Positions 23,170 through 29,184 of a DNA stretch of 59,211 nt are shown one piece after another (the stretch's first letter is position 1; every line of letters starts with the position of its first letter). Source of the DNA: a virus; the IMG/VR virus record IMGVR_UViG_3300036770_005043, positions 1-59,211 of that record; one strand, given 5' to 3'. The notes beneath the pieces are model-generated. The model saw only the letters and a list, made by a program, of their open reading frames with translations, ran no database searches and was not told the origin of the DNA. The translations under genes and the position numbers were made by a program.

Positions 23170-23330
23170 CACACTCCCCCCTCTGCCTCGGCACTCATGA
23201 TGTCCAACGTTTTAGTCAGGAATTCGACCTCCTGCTCCAAATCCTTAACCCGCAACTCCAACTCATATATCCGCGCATCGCGCTTGCCGATCTCCTGCAC
23301 GATTGCCGTTGTAATCTCTCTGACTTCCAT
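23169..23330 (-). CDS. 53-aa coiled-coil protein
   Basis: The frame opens at the ATG at 23330, 12 bases after the previous stop with GGAG in between. It encodes MEVREITTAIVQEIGKRDAR followed by a heptad-like helix (IYELELRVKDLEQEVEFLTKTLDIM) and AEAEGGV. It probably dimerises. It is coupled downstream by TGATG. Function is unknown. Confidence 0.65.
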   Translation of the reverse strand: MEVREITTAIVQEIGKRDARIYELELRVKDLEQEVEFLTKTLDIMSAEAEGGV

Positions 23331-23342
23331 CGCTCGTACTCC

Positions 23343-23474
23343 TCAAACAATAGAAAAACAGCCGAGCCATTCACGATAGGCGCGCTGGTCTTCAATCCGC
23401 AGGACGCACCAAACACCGTTAACTTCACGAGCAACACAAATGTCGCCGCGCTTCCAGTTTTTCCAACCGAGCAT
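23343..23474 (-). CDS. 43-aa early protein
   Basis: This frame starts at the ATG at 23474 after a perfect AGAAAGGAGA site and encodes MLGWKNWKRGDICVAREVNG then VWCVLRIEDQRAYREWLGCFSIV. It has Trp/Cys-rich beta-like character. The ribosome site and tight spacing to the coiled-coil gene support expression. No family is recognised. Confidence 0.62.
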   Translation of the reverse strand: MLGWKNWKRGDICVAREVNGVWCVLRIEDQRAYREWLGCFSIV

Positions 23475-23532
23475 GATTGCTTTCTCCTTTCTTAGGTAGG
23501 CCCGCCATGGGCCCGAGCGCTAATACTGGCAC

Positions 23533-23565
23533 AAAAGAAAAGGCCGGCACAAGTGGCGGCCCGAT
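23533..23565 (-). terminator. Probable intrinsic terminator after the helical repeat gene
   Basis: Read leftward, GGGCCGCCACTTGTGCCGGCC can fold with GGCCG pairing to CGGCC and an extended, mismatched inner stem, followed by TTTTCTTTT. It lies between the stop at 23589 and the 43-aa gene. The stem has one mismatch, so strength is uncertain. Confidence 0.55.
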
Positions 23566-23588
23566 CGGTTAGTTACTACAGCTCAGGA

Positions 23589-24026
23589 CTAGGTCCCCTC
23601 CGCAAGAATCGAAACAGACAGCCGCGAGGCCGCCAGCCTTTTGATCAGTGCCGCGGCGAGATCATCAAGATCGATATGCGTCGCGACTTCGTCGGCCCCG
23701 ATCGCTTCGGCAATATCGGCGACATTGAAATACTCGGAAACATCCCGCAAAGAAATATTCTCTGCGACACGCTCCGCGACTTCGTCCGCATCCATCGCTT
23801 CGGCAACATCAGAGGCGGTCAGGTATATCTTGCGCGCCACATTGTCGGCCACTTCGCTCATGTCAAGATCGGTCGCGATTCGATCAGTCACGCGGTCGAT
23901 CACTTCGTCAGGGTTGAGGGCTGGGGGCTGCTCGCCGATTGTTTTCTTAACTTCGGTGAGCACCAACGGCGTGATTTCACGCGCCAAAGATTGAACTAAA
24001 GCCTCGATAATCGGATTAATATCCAC
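23589..24026 (-). CDS. Acidic helical repeat protein
   Basis: This 145-aa protein uses a GTG start at 24026 placed after AGAAAGGAGA. After MDINPIIEALVQSLAREITPLV it shows degenerate repeats of an amphipathic acidic helix: DEVIDRVTDRIATDLDMSEVADNV, DVAEAMDADEVAERVAENI, DIAEAIGADEVATHIDLDDLAAALIKRL. Each contains D/E-V-A. The repeats may form a helical solenoid or oligomer. Function is unknown; an early regulatory or inhibitory role is possible but not shown. Confidence 0.68.
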   Translation of the reverse strand: MDINPIIEALVQSLAREITPLVLTEVKKTIGEQPPALNPDEVIDRVTDRIATDLDMSEVADNVARKIYLTASDVAEAMDADEVAERVAENISLRDVSEYFNVADIAEAIGADEVATHIDLDDLAAALIKRLAASRLSVSILAEGT

Positions 24027-24027
24027 G

Positions 24028-24219
24028 TCAATTTCTCCTTTCTAAGTAATCGCCGGCGGCGATCTGTTCACAATATTGAACCTGAGCGCTGTACGTGTCA
24101 ACCAGTGCACGCGCCGCGGCCAATGCCGCAATGTGGTCGGGGTCCGGATCATCCTCAATTTGATCGAGGGCCCAGCTCAACGCGTCCACCAGCTCGCCGA
24201 TCGCTTCGGGGCTCACCAC
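24028..24219 (-). CDS. Small acidic helical protein
   Basis: A 63-aa frame from GTG 24219 encodes MVSPEAIGELVDALSWALDQIEDDPDPDHIAALAAARALVDTYSAQ. It overlaps the stop of the 120-aa gene by 7 bases and stops 2 bases before the next start. The composition is protein-like and acidic, consistent with an early host-takeover micro-protein. No family is recognised. Confidence 0.6.
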   Translation of the reverse strand: MVSPEAIGELVDALSWALDQIEDDPDPDHIAALAAARALVDTYSAQVQYCEQIAAGDYLERRN

Positions 24220-24575
24220 TGCACCCGATCGGATCGCTGAAGCTGGCGCACCGCCTCCAGCCTTTCAGGTGAGCCGAGCTCGTACACGTCGCCCGCGGCA
24301 TCGACGCCGGCAAAACATACCCACTCGCTGGACTCCAACGCCTCGAGCTCAGCTTCTAGCAGCGCCTCGAGCTCGCCTTCGTCCGCGTCACAATCCAGCC
24401 GGCGCGCTTCCATGATCGCTTCGATGTATTCATCGCGCTCTGTTTCCGCTTCGGCCTTAGTGTCAAACAGCAGGGGCTGGCTCTCGCCGTGCTCGTCAGT
24501 CTCCAAAGAAACGAACGCGCCAGAAAGCGTATCCGTGACATTGGCCCAGCCTGTGCGCACAAATGTCTTGCTCAT
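24213..24575 (-). CDS. Acidic early protein of unknown function
   Basis: This 120-aa protein (MSKTFVRTGWANVTDTLSGAFVSLETDEHGESQPLLFDTKAEAETERDEYIEAIMEARR...) has a beta-rich first half and a very acidic helical middle (EGELEALLEAELEALESSEWVCFAGVD). The start overlaps the upstream stop (ATGA). It resembles small acidic phage proteins that sometimes mimic DNA, but nothing specific supports that here. Confidence 0.65.
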   Translation of the reverse strand: MSKTFVRTGWANVTDTLSGAFVSLETDEHGESQPLLFDTKAEAETERDEYIEAIMEARRLDCDADEGELEALLEAELEALESSEWVCFAGVDAAGDVYELGSPERLEAVRQLQRSDRVQW

Positions 24576-24751
24576 ACGTGCACCTCCATCGCAGCCACAA
24601 GGTGCCCTAGGTCCTCATCGCTCATATTGGCAAAACCGCGGAAGCCGTGCTCCAGATAGTGCAGCAGCAATAGATCGTCTTCGCCGTTCAGGATCGAGCC
24701 GGCGATTTCATTGACCAGTAGGTCGATGTTCTTTTGTCGAATGGTTCGCAT
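24572..24751 (-). CDS. 59-aa early protein, YLxHGFxGF family copy A
   Basis: The frame from ATG 24751 encodes MRTIRQKNIDLLVNEIAGSILNGEDD, then LLLLHYLEHGFRGFANMSDEDLGHLVAAMEVHV. The stretch YLEHGFRGFANMSDEDL closely matches YLQHGFAGFETRSDEDL in the 68-aa protein 130 bases upstream, so the two are paralogues. It is coupled by ATGA to the 120-aa gene. Function is unknown. Confidence 0.68.
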   Translation of the reverse strand: MRTIRQKNIDLLVNEIAGSILNGEDDLLLLHYLEHGFRGFANMSDEDLGHLVAAMEVHV

Positions 24752-24769
24752 GGTTTTCTCACTTTCTGT

Positions 24770-24877
24770 TCATTTGTTTCTGTTGCTAATAAGTGCAAGC
24801 CAGCCCATGTAGGCCGCCAGCTTGACCCATTCCCAAAACGATACGCGATCAGGACTTGGCTTTTTTCTGACAACCAC
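24770..24877 (-). CDS. Possible 35-aa micro-protein with a hydrophobic segment
   Basis: A GTG at 24877, eight bases after GAGGAGGG, opens MVVRKKPSPDRVSFWEWVKL, then AAYMGWLALISNRNK. The hydrophobic stretch between the two basic ends could be a membrane anchor. A TTG at 24879 in another frame gives a 63-aa reading that runs into the paralogue gene and looks less protein-like. The call is tentative. Confidence 0.4.
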   Translation of the reverse strand: MVVRKKPSPDRVSFWEWVKLAAYMGWLALISNRNK

Positions 24878-24879
24878 AA

Positions 24880-25086
24880 CTAGCCCTCCTCGTCCTCACC
24901 GAACACCCGCCGCCATTCTTCCGCAAGGTCCTCATCCGATCGGGTCTCAAATCCAGCGAAGCCATGCTGCAAATAGCTTTTAAGTACTACATGGCCATTA
25001 TCCCTGTCTTCGGTCATCAGGTAGTCGATCAATTCACTGGCCAAAGCATCCGCGGCCTGTTCTTTCGTGAAATCTTTGTATCTCAT
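24880..25086 (-). CDS. 68-aa early protein, YLxHGFxGF family copy B
   Basis: The sequence MRYKDFTKEQAADALASELIDYLMTEDRDNGHVVLKSYLQHGFAGFETRSDEDLAEEWRRVFGEDEEG shares the core YLxHGFxGFxxxSDEDL with the 59-aa protein downstream. It is helical and acidic. The start is coupled by ATGA to the upstream 53-aa gene. The paralogue pair argues that both are real genes. Confidence 0.7.
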   Translation of the reverse strand: MRYKDFTKEQAADALASELIDYLMTEDRDNGHVVLKSYLQHGFAGFETRSDEDLAEEWRRVFGEDEEG

Positions 25087-25244
25087 GACTGCACCTCCTC
25101 GACCTCTTGCGTTTCGACGCGATCGGTACCTAGTAGCGCAGCCGCCTCGGCTTTCGCTTCGACAGCTGCTTGCTCTTCGGTATCTGCTTCGACAATGACG
25201 GTACGCAGAACGCGTGCGTCGACTGTGACTGCATAGGTTTTCAT
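25083..25244 (-). CDS. 53-aa early protein
   Basis: The ATG at 25244 follows AGAAAGGAGA and encodes MKTYAVTVDARVLRTVIVEA, then DTEEQAAVEAKAEAAALLGTDRVETQEVEEVQS. The beta-hairpin start and helical Ala/Glu-rich end resemble a small ferredoxin-like half domain. A leader hairpin (CTGGGATGTTCCAG) precedes the ribosome site. Function is unknown. Confidence 0.66.
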   Translation of the reverse strand: MKTYAVTVDARVLRTVIVEADTEEQAAVEAKAEAAALLGTDRVETQEVEEVQS

Positions 25245-25307
25245 CTAGGTCTCCTTTCTATCTTTCTCTGCTGGAACATCCCAGCAACTCAAATCTATAA
25301 CAGGTTG

Positions 25308-25730
25308 CTAGGCCTCTGCAAGTGTATAGCCCACCATTGCCCACGGGACTTCCCCATAGTGCCACGCGGCGATCGGCTGCGTGTCGACGCCCGCCTTCAC
25401 AAGGTCCATGACCTGCGCGCCAGAATACAAAAGCAGCACGCCTTCTTTGCTTGCGGGTTTACCAAACGGAACGAACAACACCAGAATGAAGGTCCTAAAG
25501 CCCTGCTCCGCGTGCCGGTGATGGAAGGCGATCTGATGCGGGGACAGTCGGACCTTGCGGCCGTGCTTGACCACTTTCAGCTCAACAGGGACGAACTCGC
25601 CCGATTGCTTCAGGGCAATAAAACAATCCGGAATGCCAAGATTTACCCGTGATTCAATTCGGGTAATAAGGCAGTTTGGGAGGTTTTCTTTCAGCCTCTG
25701 GTACAGGCTCGTCTCGGGTTTCGCTGGCAT
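25308..25730 (-). CDS. PD-(D/E)XK nuclease, VRR-NUC or resolvase-like
   Basis: This 140-aa protein has the nuclease core: RIESRVNLGIPDCFIALKQSGEFVPVELKVVKHGRKVRLSPHQIAFHHRHAEQG. The Asp of IPDC and the Glu/Lys of VELK form the PD-(D/E)XK signature, and Gln of SPHQ is the usual later helix residue. It probably cleaves branched DNA or processes ends. The start lies 77 bases inside the terS gene in another frame, an unusually long overlap; no shorter start keeps the family's N-terminal helix. Confidence 0.78.
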   Translation of the reverse strand: MPAKPETSLYQRLKENLPNCLITRIESRVNLGIPDCFIALKQSGEFVPVELKVVKHGRKVRLSPHQIAFHHRHAEQGFRTFILVLFVPFGKPASKEGVLLLYSGAQVMDLVKAGVDTQPIAAWHYGEVPWAMVGYTLAEA

Positions 25731-26370
25731 CTACTGTTTCCTCGGCTTCCTCAACGTCTGCGTCCTCATGCTCGATGACAAGAGGCTCTTCGACGCTGTC
25801 GCGCACTTGCTCTGGCGTGACGTCGATGATCGGACCGCCGCCGTAGAGCTTCTTGATTTCCTCGAGCTTGCGCATGACCTCTTCCTTGCTCATGGAATCG
25901 ATCGTGCCGTGCCTGATCTCCTTGCGATCAATGTAGATCGTCCCAAGGGCCTGCCCACGGCGATACTCGGCCTGTACCGCAGCGCCATAGGCTCCTGCCG
26001 CCAGTGCCTGATCGCGAATCACCTGTAGGTCGCGCATGTGTCGCTCGTACGTCGTCCCGTACTTCTCTGCCATCTCGGCTCGCGCCTTCTGGATGGCCGC
26101 GACAATGTGCGGGTTCTTATCAGGGTCGGTCAGCTCCTCGGCTTTCTTCTTAGCGCTCTTGACGTTCCACCCTGCACGGATCACGGCCTCCTGCAACGTC
26201 ACGTGACCGTCTCCTGCCACGAACTCGTTAACGAACTTCCACTCCTGCGTCGTAAGCTCCTTGCGTTTATGCGGCTTCACAGGCCGTGAGAGCTTCTCTA
26301 GGGTCTTAGGCTGTATGCCCCTACCTATCTTGCTGCTGAACTCCCTGTCGGCCTTGCTGCGCATCTTCAT
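25654..26370 (-). CDS. terS: Terminase small subunit
   Basis: From the ATG at 26370, coupled to the upstream stop (ATGA), the product is 238 aa. The terminase_2-type DNA-binding part is LTTQEWKFVNEFVAGDGHVTLQEAVIRAGWNVKSAKKKAEELTDPDKNPHIVAAIQKARAEMAEKYG, the usual helix-turn-helix with the RAGW motif. An oligomerisation helix follows (DLQVIRDQALAAGAYGAAVQAEYRRGQALG). The acidic Pro-rich tail carries the overlap with the nuclease gene. A longer reading from 26448 is possible but would bury the start in the 71-aa gene. terS recognises the packaging site and loads TerL. Confidence 0.88.
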   Translation of the reverse strand: MKMRSKADREFSSKIGRGIQPKTLEKLSRPVKPHKRKELTTQEWKFVNEFVAGDGHVTLQEAVIRAGWNVKSAKKKAEELTDPDKNPHIVAAIQKARAEMAEKYGTTYERHMRDLQVIRDQALAAGAYGAAVQAEYRRGQALGTIYIDRKEIRHGTIDSMSKEEVMRKLEEIKKLYGGGPIIDVTPEQVRDSVEEPLVIEHEDADVEEAEETVDASETRDEPVPEAERKPPKLPYYPN

Positions 26371-26582
26371 GCCACTCTCCAGACCCGCCAGCCATTCTCG
26401 ACGCGTCGACAAGAGAATTTGGTCCCATGGCGCTTGGAGTACATCCACGCGGCGCTGCGGGCGTTCTTGGCGGACTCCACGTCCGGTAGCAAAAAGCTGT
26501 CCCCGATCTGCATGACAGGGAAGGGGTATTTCTCCCGCTGGGTTTCCGTCGGAATCGGGATTCCAGAGTCAACTATCAACAT
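26367..26582 (-). CDS. Small protein with YPFxxMxxGDSF motif
   Basis: This 71-aa protein contains REKYPFPVMQIGDSFLLPDVESAKNARSAAWMYSKRHGTKFSCRRVENGWRVWRVA. I recognise the pattern YPF..M..GDSF....., SA..A...+.+RHG.KF..R....G.RVWR as a small family found in many phages. It is the first gene leftward of the divergent control region, so it should be among the earliest products. Its ATG has no strong Shine-Dalgarno sequence. Confidence 0.75.
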   Translation of the reverse strand: MLIVDSGIPIPTETQREKYPFPVMQIGDSFLLPDVESAKNARSAAWMYSKRHGTKFSCRRVENGWRVWRVA

Positions 26583-26636
26583 GTAACTAGTGTAACGGAG
26601 GCAACTTCAGGGCGTCCAGCCTATTTGAGGCGATTT

Positions 26637-26671
26637 TATATAGCTATTTCTAGACATTGGACACGTTCAAA
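26637..26671 (-). promoter_or_regulatory. Leftward promoter-like element (box plus TATA)
   Basis: Read leftward: TTTGAACGTGTC, then 15 bases, then GCTATATAAAAT. The box and spacing are identical to the rightward element at 26808-26842. The TATATA matches a sigma70 -10. There is no TTGACA 17 bases upstream; the box may be an activator site. It would drive the 71-aa gene, terS and the early cassette. Confidence 0.6.
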
Positions 26672-26706
26672 CGTAGCAATTTGAGACGCCATTGCATCCC
26701 AGAGAA

Positions 26707-26784
26707 ATTACACCATTACACTTCTAAAAACATACTGTAACCATACTTAACTCATTGTTTCTATTAGGTTATTACACCATTACA
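26707..26784. repeat. Two 14-nt direct repeats between the divergent promoters
   Basis: ATTACACCATTACA occurs at 26707-26720 and 26771-26784, 64 bases apart start to start (about six DNA turns). The placement between two outward promoter-like elements suggests operators or initiator-binding sites. Confidence 0.75.
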
Positions 26785-26807
26785 TTGCACTACTACTATT
26801 TGTTGCT

Positions 26808-26842
26808 TTTGAACGTGTCTAAAGTGGCTGAGAGGCTATAAG
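26808..26842 (+). promoter_or_regulatory. Rightward promoter-like element (box plus TATA)
   Basis: TTTGAACGTGTC is followed after 15 bases by GCTATAAGAAAC. This repeats the leftward element in inverted orientation with the same internal spacing. It would transcribe the HNH-like gene at 27034. Confidence 0.6.
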
Positions 26843-27033
26843 AAACCCCCTGTAATGCCCTTGACCCGTGATCCGCGGCCCTTTCTGTCTCATCCACACA
26901 ACAAAACCCCCTCTCTTGTCTCCTTTCTACAACAAACTTGCCTTTCCGCCTCCCCCTCCCCCATAATGCGCAAAGCCCAAGTGCTGCAAACACTCGGGCT
27001 TCACTTCCCAGCCGTTGTATGGAGCACAACCGC

Positions 27034-27342
27034 ATGAGCAGACCTGATGATAACACCCTAGAAACCATCCGCGCCTCGCTGGAATACCACGACACCGCCG
27101 TCGGCGCCCTCATCTGGAAGATCGGCCGCAAGAAAGGCGAACTCGCAGGGTCCTTCGTCGGCCCCCACAAAGAGCTTCGCGTACGCGTTAACGGCCAGTC
27201 CCTGTCCGCCGCCAAGATCGTCTGGTTCTTGGTCCTTGGCTGGTGGCCCGAGAACCGTCTCCGCCGTGTCAATCTCGACTACGACGACATCCGAATCGAC
27301 AACCTAGAAGAAACTCACCGCCGCGAGGGCCCAGGGCGGTAA
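27034..27342 (+). CDS. Degenerate HNH-like protein
   Basis: This 102-aa rightward protein has the HNH_3-type scaffold: YHDTAVGALIWKIGRKKGELAGSFV, RVRVNGQSLSAAKIVWFLVLGWWPENRLRRVNLDYDDIRIDNLEE. In active members the segment reads HxNGxxxDNRxxNL; here it is RVNLDYDDIRIDNL, so the metal-binding His and Gly are missing. It may be a non-cutting DNA-binding protein derived from an HNH nuclease. GGAG lies 9 bases before the ATG. Its stop codon adjoins a terminator of the opposing operon. It is the only rightward gene in the left half. Confidence 0.78.
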   Translation: MSRPDDNTLETIRASLEYHDTAVGALIWKIGRKKGELAGSFVGPHKELRVRVNGQSLSAAKIVWFLVLGWWPENRLRRVNLDYDDIRIDNLEETHRREGPGR

Positions 27343-27371
27343 AAAAACCCCGCCTCTCTCGAGGCGGGGTC
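27341..27371 (-). terminator. Intrinsic terminator of the leftward replication operon
   Basis: Read leftward, ACCCCGCCTC pairs with GAGGCGGGGT around a four-base loop (GAGA) and is followed by seven T. It overlaps the stop codon of the rightward HNH gene and lies 49 bases after the last leftward gene, so it blocks traffic from the replication operon into the control region. Confidence 0.9.
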
Positions 27372-27419
27372 CGTGGCACGTGAGCAGGGGTTGCTCACAA
27401 GTGGTAGCGGCCACGCAAC

Positions 27420-27647
27420 CTACTGGACGTCCCCTCCCATCGCCTCGCGAAAACGCCCCTCCAGCATCCTCGCCGCCATACTGGCAGGCATGACGTCCCC
27501 AAACTCAATGTCAGAGAACTCCCGCGGCCCCTGTAGGAGGCCGGGGATATACAGCACCGGCCCGATCATGGCGTACTGCACGCCATCCAGCGTCACCACC
27601 GTGACCTGCACCAGCCGATCGTCGTCCTCTGTCGTCACGAGATTCAT
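27420..27647 (-). CDS. Small early protein of unknown function
   Basis: This 75-aa protein (MNLVTTEDDDRLVQVTVVTLDGVQYAMIGPVLYIPGLLQGPREFSDIEFGDVMPASMAARM...) is beta-rich then helical. It is the last gene of the leftward replication operon and overlaps the previous stop by 4 bases. No motif is recognised. Confidence 0.65.
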   Translation of the reverse strand: MNLVTTEDDDRLVQVTVVTLDGVQYAMIGPVLYIPGLLQGPREFSDIEFGDVMPASMAARMLEGRFREAMGGDVQ

Positions 27648-27829
27648 CCCGTCTTCTCCTCAATCCCTGCAAGCTGCTTGCGTAACCGCGTGAGCTCCTC
27701 GGTCAGCGCCTCCGCGAAGACCGCCTGTACCTCAATGCGTCGCCGCAACCCGTAGATATACTCCCTCAAGAGAACATTCTCCACCTGAATCGGCGGATCC
27801 TCGGTCGTCCAATTTAAGAAGGGCTTCAT
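27644..27829 (-). CDS. Small coiled-coil protein
   Basis: This 61-aa protein (MKPFLNWTTEDPPIQVENVLLREYIYGLRRRIEVQAVFAEALTEELTRLRKQLAGIEEKTG) has a helical second half with heptad spacing, likely a dimer. It overlaps both neighbours by 4 bases (ATGA). Function is unknown. Confidence 0.68.
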   Translation of the reverse strand: MKPFLNWTTEDPPIQVENVLLREYIYGLRRRIEVQAVFAEALTEELTRLRKQLAGIEEKTG

Positions 27830-28302
27830 CGTGGCGTCCCCCGTAATCGATCGGCGACAAGTGTCGCGTAACCGGCAATGTCATCCCAGTTGTCAATCTT
27901 ATTGGGATTGCCGTTCACAATGCGAGAAAGCTTCGTCGCAATCATTTCAAGCGCCTCCCATTGGTCCTCCCCCATCACCGTCCCTGCCTCGTGAGCATGG
28001 TCCGTGATCACCGATTTGAGCTTCTGCGCAAGTCGCGCATTGTCCACAAAGAGACCGTAGTCCTTGGCCCGTGAGCCGAGGATCGTGTCAATCTCTGAGA
28101 AGACCTCTTTGAAAGTCAAGGCCACGCCGTCCTCATCGGATTCTTTGTTCATCTCGTCGCGAATGCAGAAAACATCGGAAAAACTAGCATTAAAATGACC
28201 GCATACTGAGGCAATCGTCGCAGCAGGGTTATCAAAGAAATACTGCCTGATCAAAACTTTAAGCTCAGGAGTCATCTCCTGAAGCGGTGTTGGCTCATTC
28301 AT
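27826..28302 (-). CDS. DUF6378-like protein
   Basis: This 158-aa protein has an N-terminal helical part (ELKVLIRQYFFDNPAATIASVCGHFNASFSDVFCIRDEM, possibly winged-helix-like). The C-terminal domain reads ILGSRAKDYGLFVDNARLAQKLKSVI, then QWEALEMIATKLSRIVNGNPNKIDNWDDIAGYATLVADRL. The pattern R-K-YG-F-N-A, M--KLSRI--G--NK-DNW-DIAGY is what I know as DUF6378, a frequent phage protein of unknown activity related in appearance to MazG-like helical proteins. A perfect AGAAAGGAGA site precedes the ATG. Confidence 0.8.
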   Translation of the reverse strand: MNEPTPLQEMTPELKVLIRQYFFDNPAATIASVCGHFNASFSDVFCIRDEMNKESDEDGVALTFKEVFSEIDTILGSRAKDYGLFVDNARLAQKLKSVITDHAHEAGTVMGEDQWEALEMIATKLSRIVNGNPNKIDNWDDIAGYATLVADRLRGTPR

Positions 28303-28351
28303 CCCTCGCTCTCCTTTCTCATGTGGGAGAGCCTTTGTAGCATGAAACGAA

Positions 28352-28726
28352 TTAAAGCTTCAACTTCTTTCTTTTGCGATGGCGCGTACGGTGCTCGTTC
28401 CAGTGCAGGATTCGATGGCAATTAGCACAAAGCGGAATGCAATTCTCTGTCGCTTCTTTGATGGCAAGCGGAAGGTTATTGTTTCGGCTCACAAGCTCCT
28501 GCACCGCATGCTCCTTGGTCCCTGGGTGGTGAAAGTCGATCACCGCAGGGTGCTGCATCCCACAATGCGCGCATCGCTGCTTCGCCTTAAACGCCGTCCA
28601 CTCCGCCCGTATCCGATCCTTCTGCTGCCTCGATCGCCGGATCTGCTGCGCCTTATTCTTGAGATAATGCCGGCGGGAATACGCCCTCTGGCGCTCGCGC
28701 CGTGTCTCAGGGTCCTTGTACGGCAT
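28352..28726 (-). CDS. HNH endonuclease
   Basis: This 124-aa protein is basic and carries the zinc-containing HNH core: CAHCGMQHPAVIDFHH, then HAVQELVSRNNNLPLAIKEATENCIPLCANCHRILHW. Two CxxC pairs (CAHC, CANC) bind zinc; the first His of DFHH, an Asn in the helix region and the His of CHRILH make the HNH site. It could be a free-standing homing nuclease or assist packaging or recombination. It is intact, unlike the rightward HNH-like gene. Confidence 0.85.
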   Translation of the reverse strand: MPYKDPETRRERQRAYSRRHYLKNKAQQIRRSRQQKDRIRAEWTAFKAKQRCAHCGMQHPAVIDFHHPGTKEHAVQELVSRNNNLPLAIKEATENCIPLCANCHRILHWNEHRTRHRKRKKLKL

Positions 28727-28729
28727 GAC

Positions 28730-29158
28730 CTAAAGCGCCCGCTTCCAATAGAGCGTCTTGGCGTAAGCGTACTCGATCGGCGGGGTGTAAAGCTTGAAGC
28801 CACAGGCGATGAGGTTATTGGCGCTGGGATGGTTATCCGTCGTATCGGACACCGCAAGCTTGTAGCCCGCTCGCCGTGCCCAGTTGAGCCGCACGCGGAT
28901 AAGACGCTTCTGTAAGCCCTGCCCTCGGTACGCGGGCAGGAGCCCAGATCGGGAGAGGTAAATCCCGCGGGCGTGCTGGAGGGAGGGCGTCGCACAGGCA
29001 AACCCCACGTGCAACGAGCCGTGGTCCATGAGCCACCAGACGCCGTCTTCCGGAAAGTACAACCGATCCGAAGGAAGACAGGCCTTCTGTAGCGTCGTCA
29101 AAAGGCGTCGCCCAGCGTCGCCCTTCGCCGAGATGCGATAACACCGAAAACCCCCCAT
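28730..29158 (-). CDS. GNAT-family N-acetyltransferase
   Basis: This 142-aa protein has the acetyl-CoA signature LSRSGLLPAYRGQGLQKRLIRVRLNWARRAGYKLAVSDTTDNHPSANNLIACGFKLY: motif A is RGQGLQKRL, with the strand before it, and ANNLIACGFK is motif B. It would transfer an acetyl group to a small molecule or a protein. Phage GNAT enzymes can modify host or own proteins; the substrate here is unknown. The start codon lies inside a small GC hairpin without a Shine-Dalgarno sequence, so translation may be controlled. Confidence 0.85.
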   Translation of the reverse strand: MGGFRCYRISAKGDAGRRLLTTLQKACLPSDRLYFPEDGVWWLMDHGSLHVGFACATPSLQHARGIYLSRSGLLPAYRGQGLQKRLIRVRLNWARRAGYKLAVSDTTDNHPSANNLIACGFKLYTPPIEYAYAKTLYWKRAL

Positions 29159-29166
29159 AACGGGGG
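29152..29166 (-). promoter_or_regulatory. Hairpin enclosing the start codon of the GNAT gene
   Basis: In leftward RNA CCCCC-GUUAU-GGGGG folds with the AUG (29158-29156) at the loop/stem edge, followed by GUUUU. No ribosome site precedes it. It may throttle translation or act as a weak terminator. Confidence 0.45.
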
Positions 29167-29184
29167 AAAGTATAAAATAAAAAG

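Larger units (their letters stand above)
26583..27033. other. Divergent intergenic control region
   Basis: The left part (about 26620-26850) is the most AT-rich stretch noticed in the genome. It holds two promoter-like elements facing outward, two identical 14-nt direct repeats between them, and then, to the right, long pyrimidine tracts and a hairpin (26972-27001, stem AAGCCCaAGTG with CACTcGGGCTT) just before the rightward HNH-like gene. Leftward transcription from here would enter the terS/early cassette. The arrangement also resembles replication origins of other phages. Neither role is proven. Confidence 0.7.

Noticed and set aside
24688-24879. Leftward 63-aa frame from TTG 24879
   Set aside because: It runs through the start of the 59-aa paralogue gene in another frame; the GTG-started 35-aa alternative fits better.
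26796-26897. Possible leftward 33-codon frame from a GTG after AGAAAGGAGA-like sequence (26919-26928)
   Set aside because: The ribosome-like site is too far from the GTG, and the frame overlies the rightward promoter-like element; not convincing.
26972-27001. Hairpin before the HNH-like gene as a terminator
   Set aside because: The stem is good but no T-run follows on either strand; more likely a leader structure.
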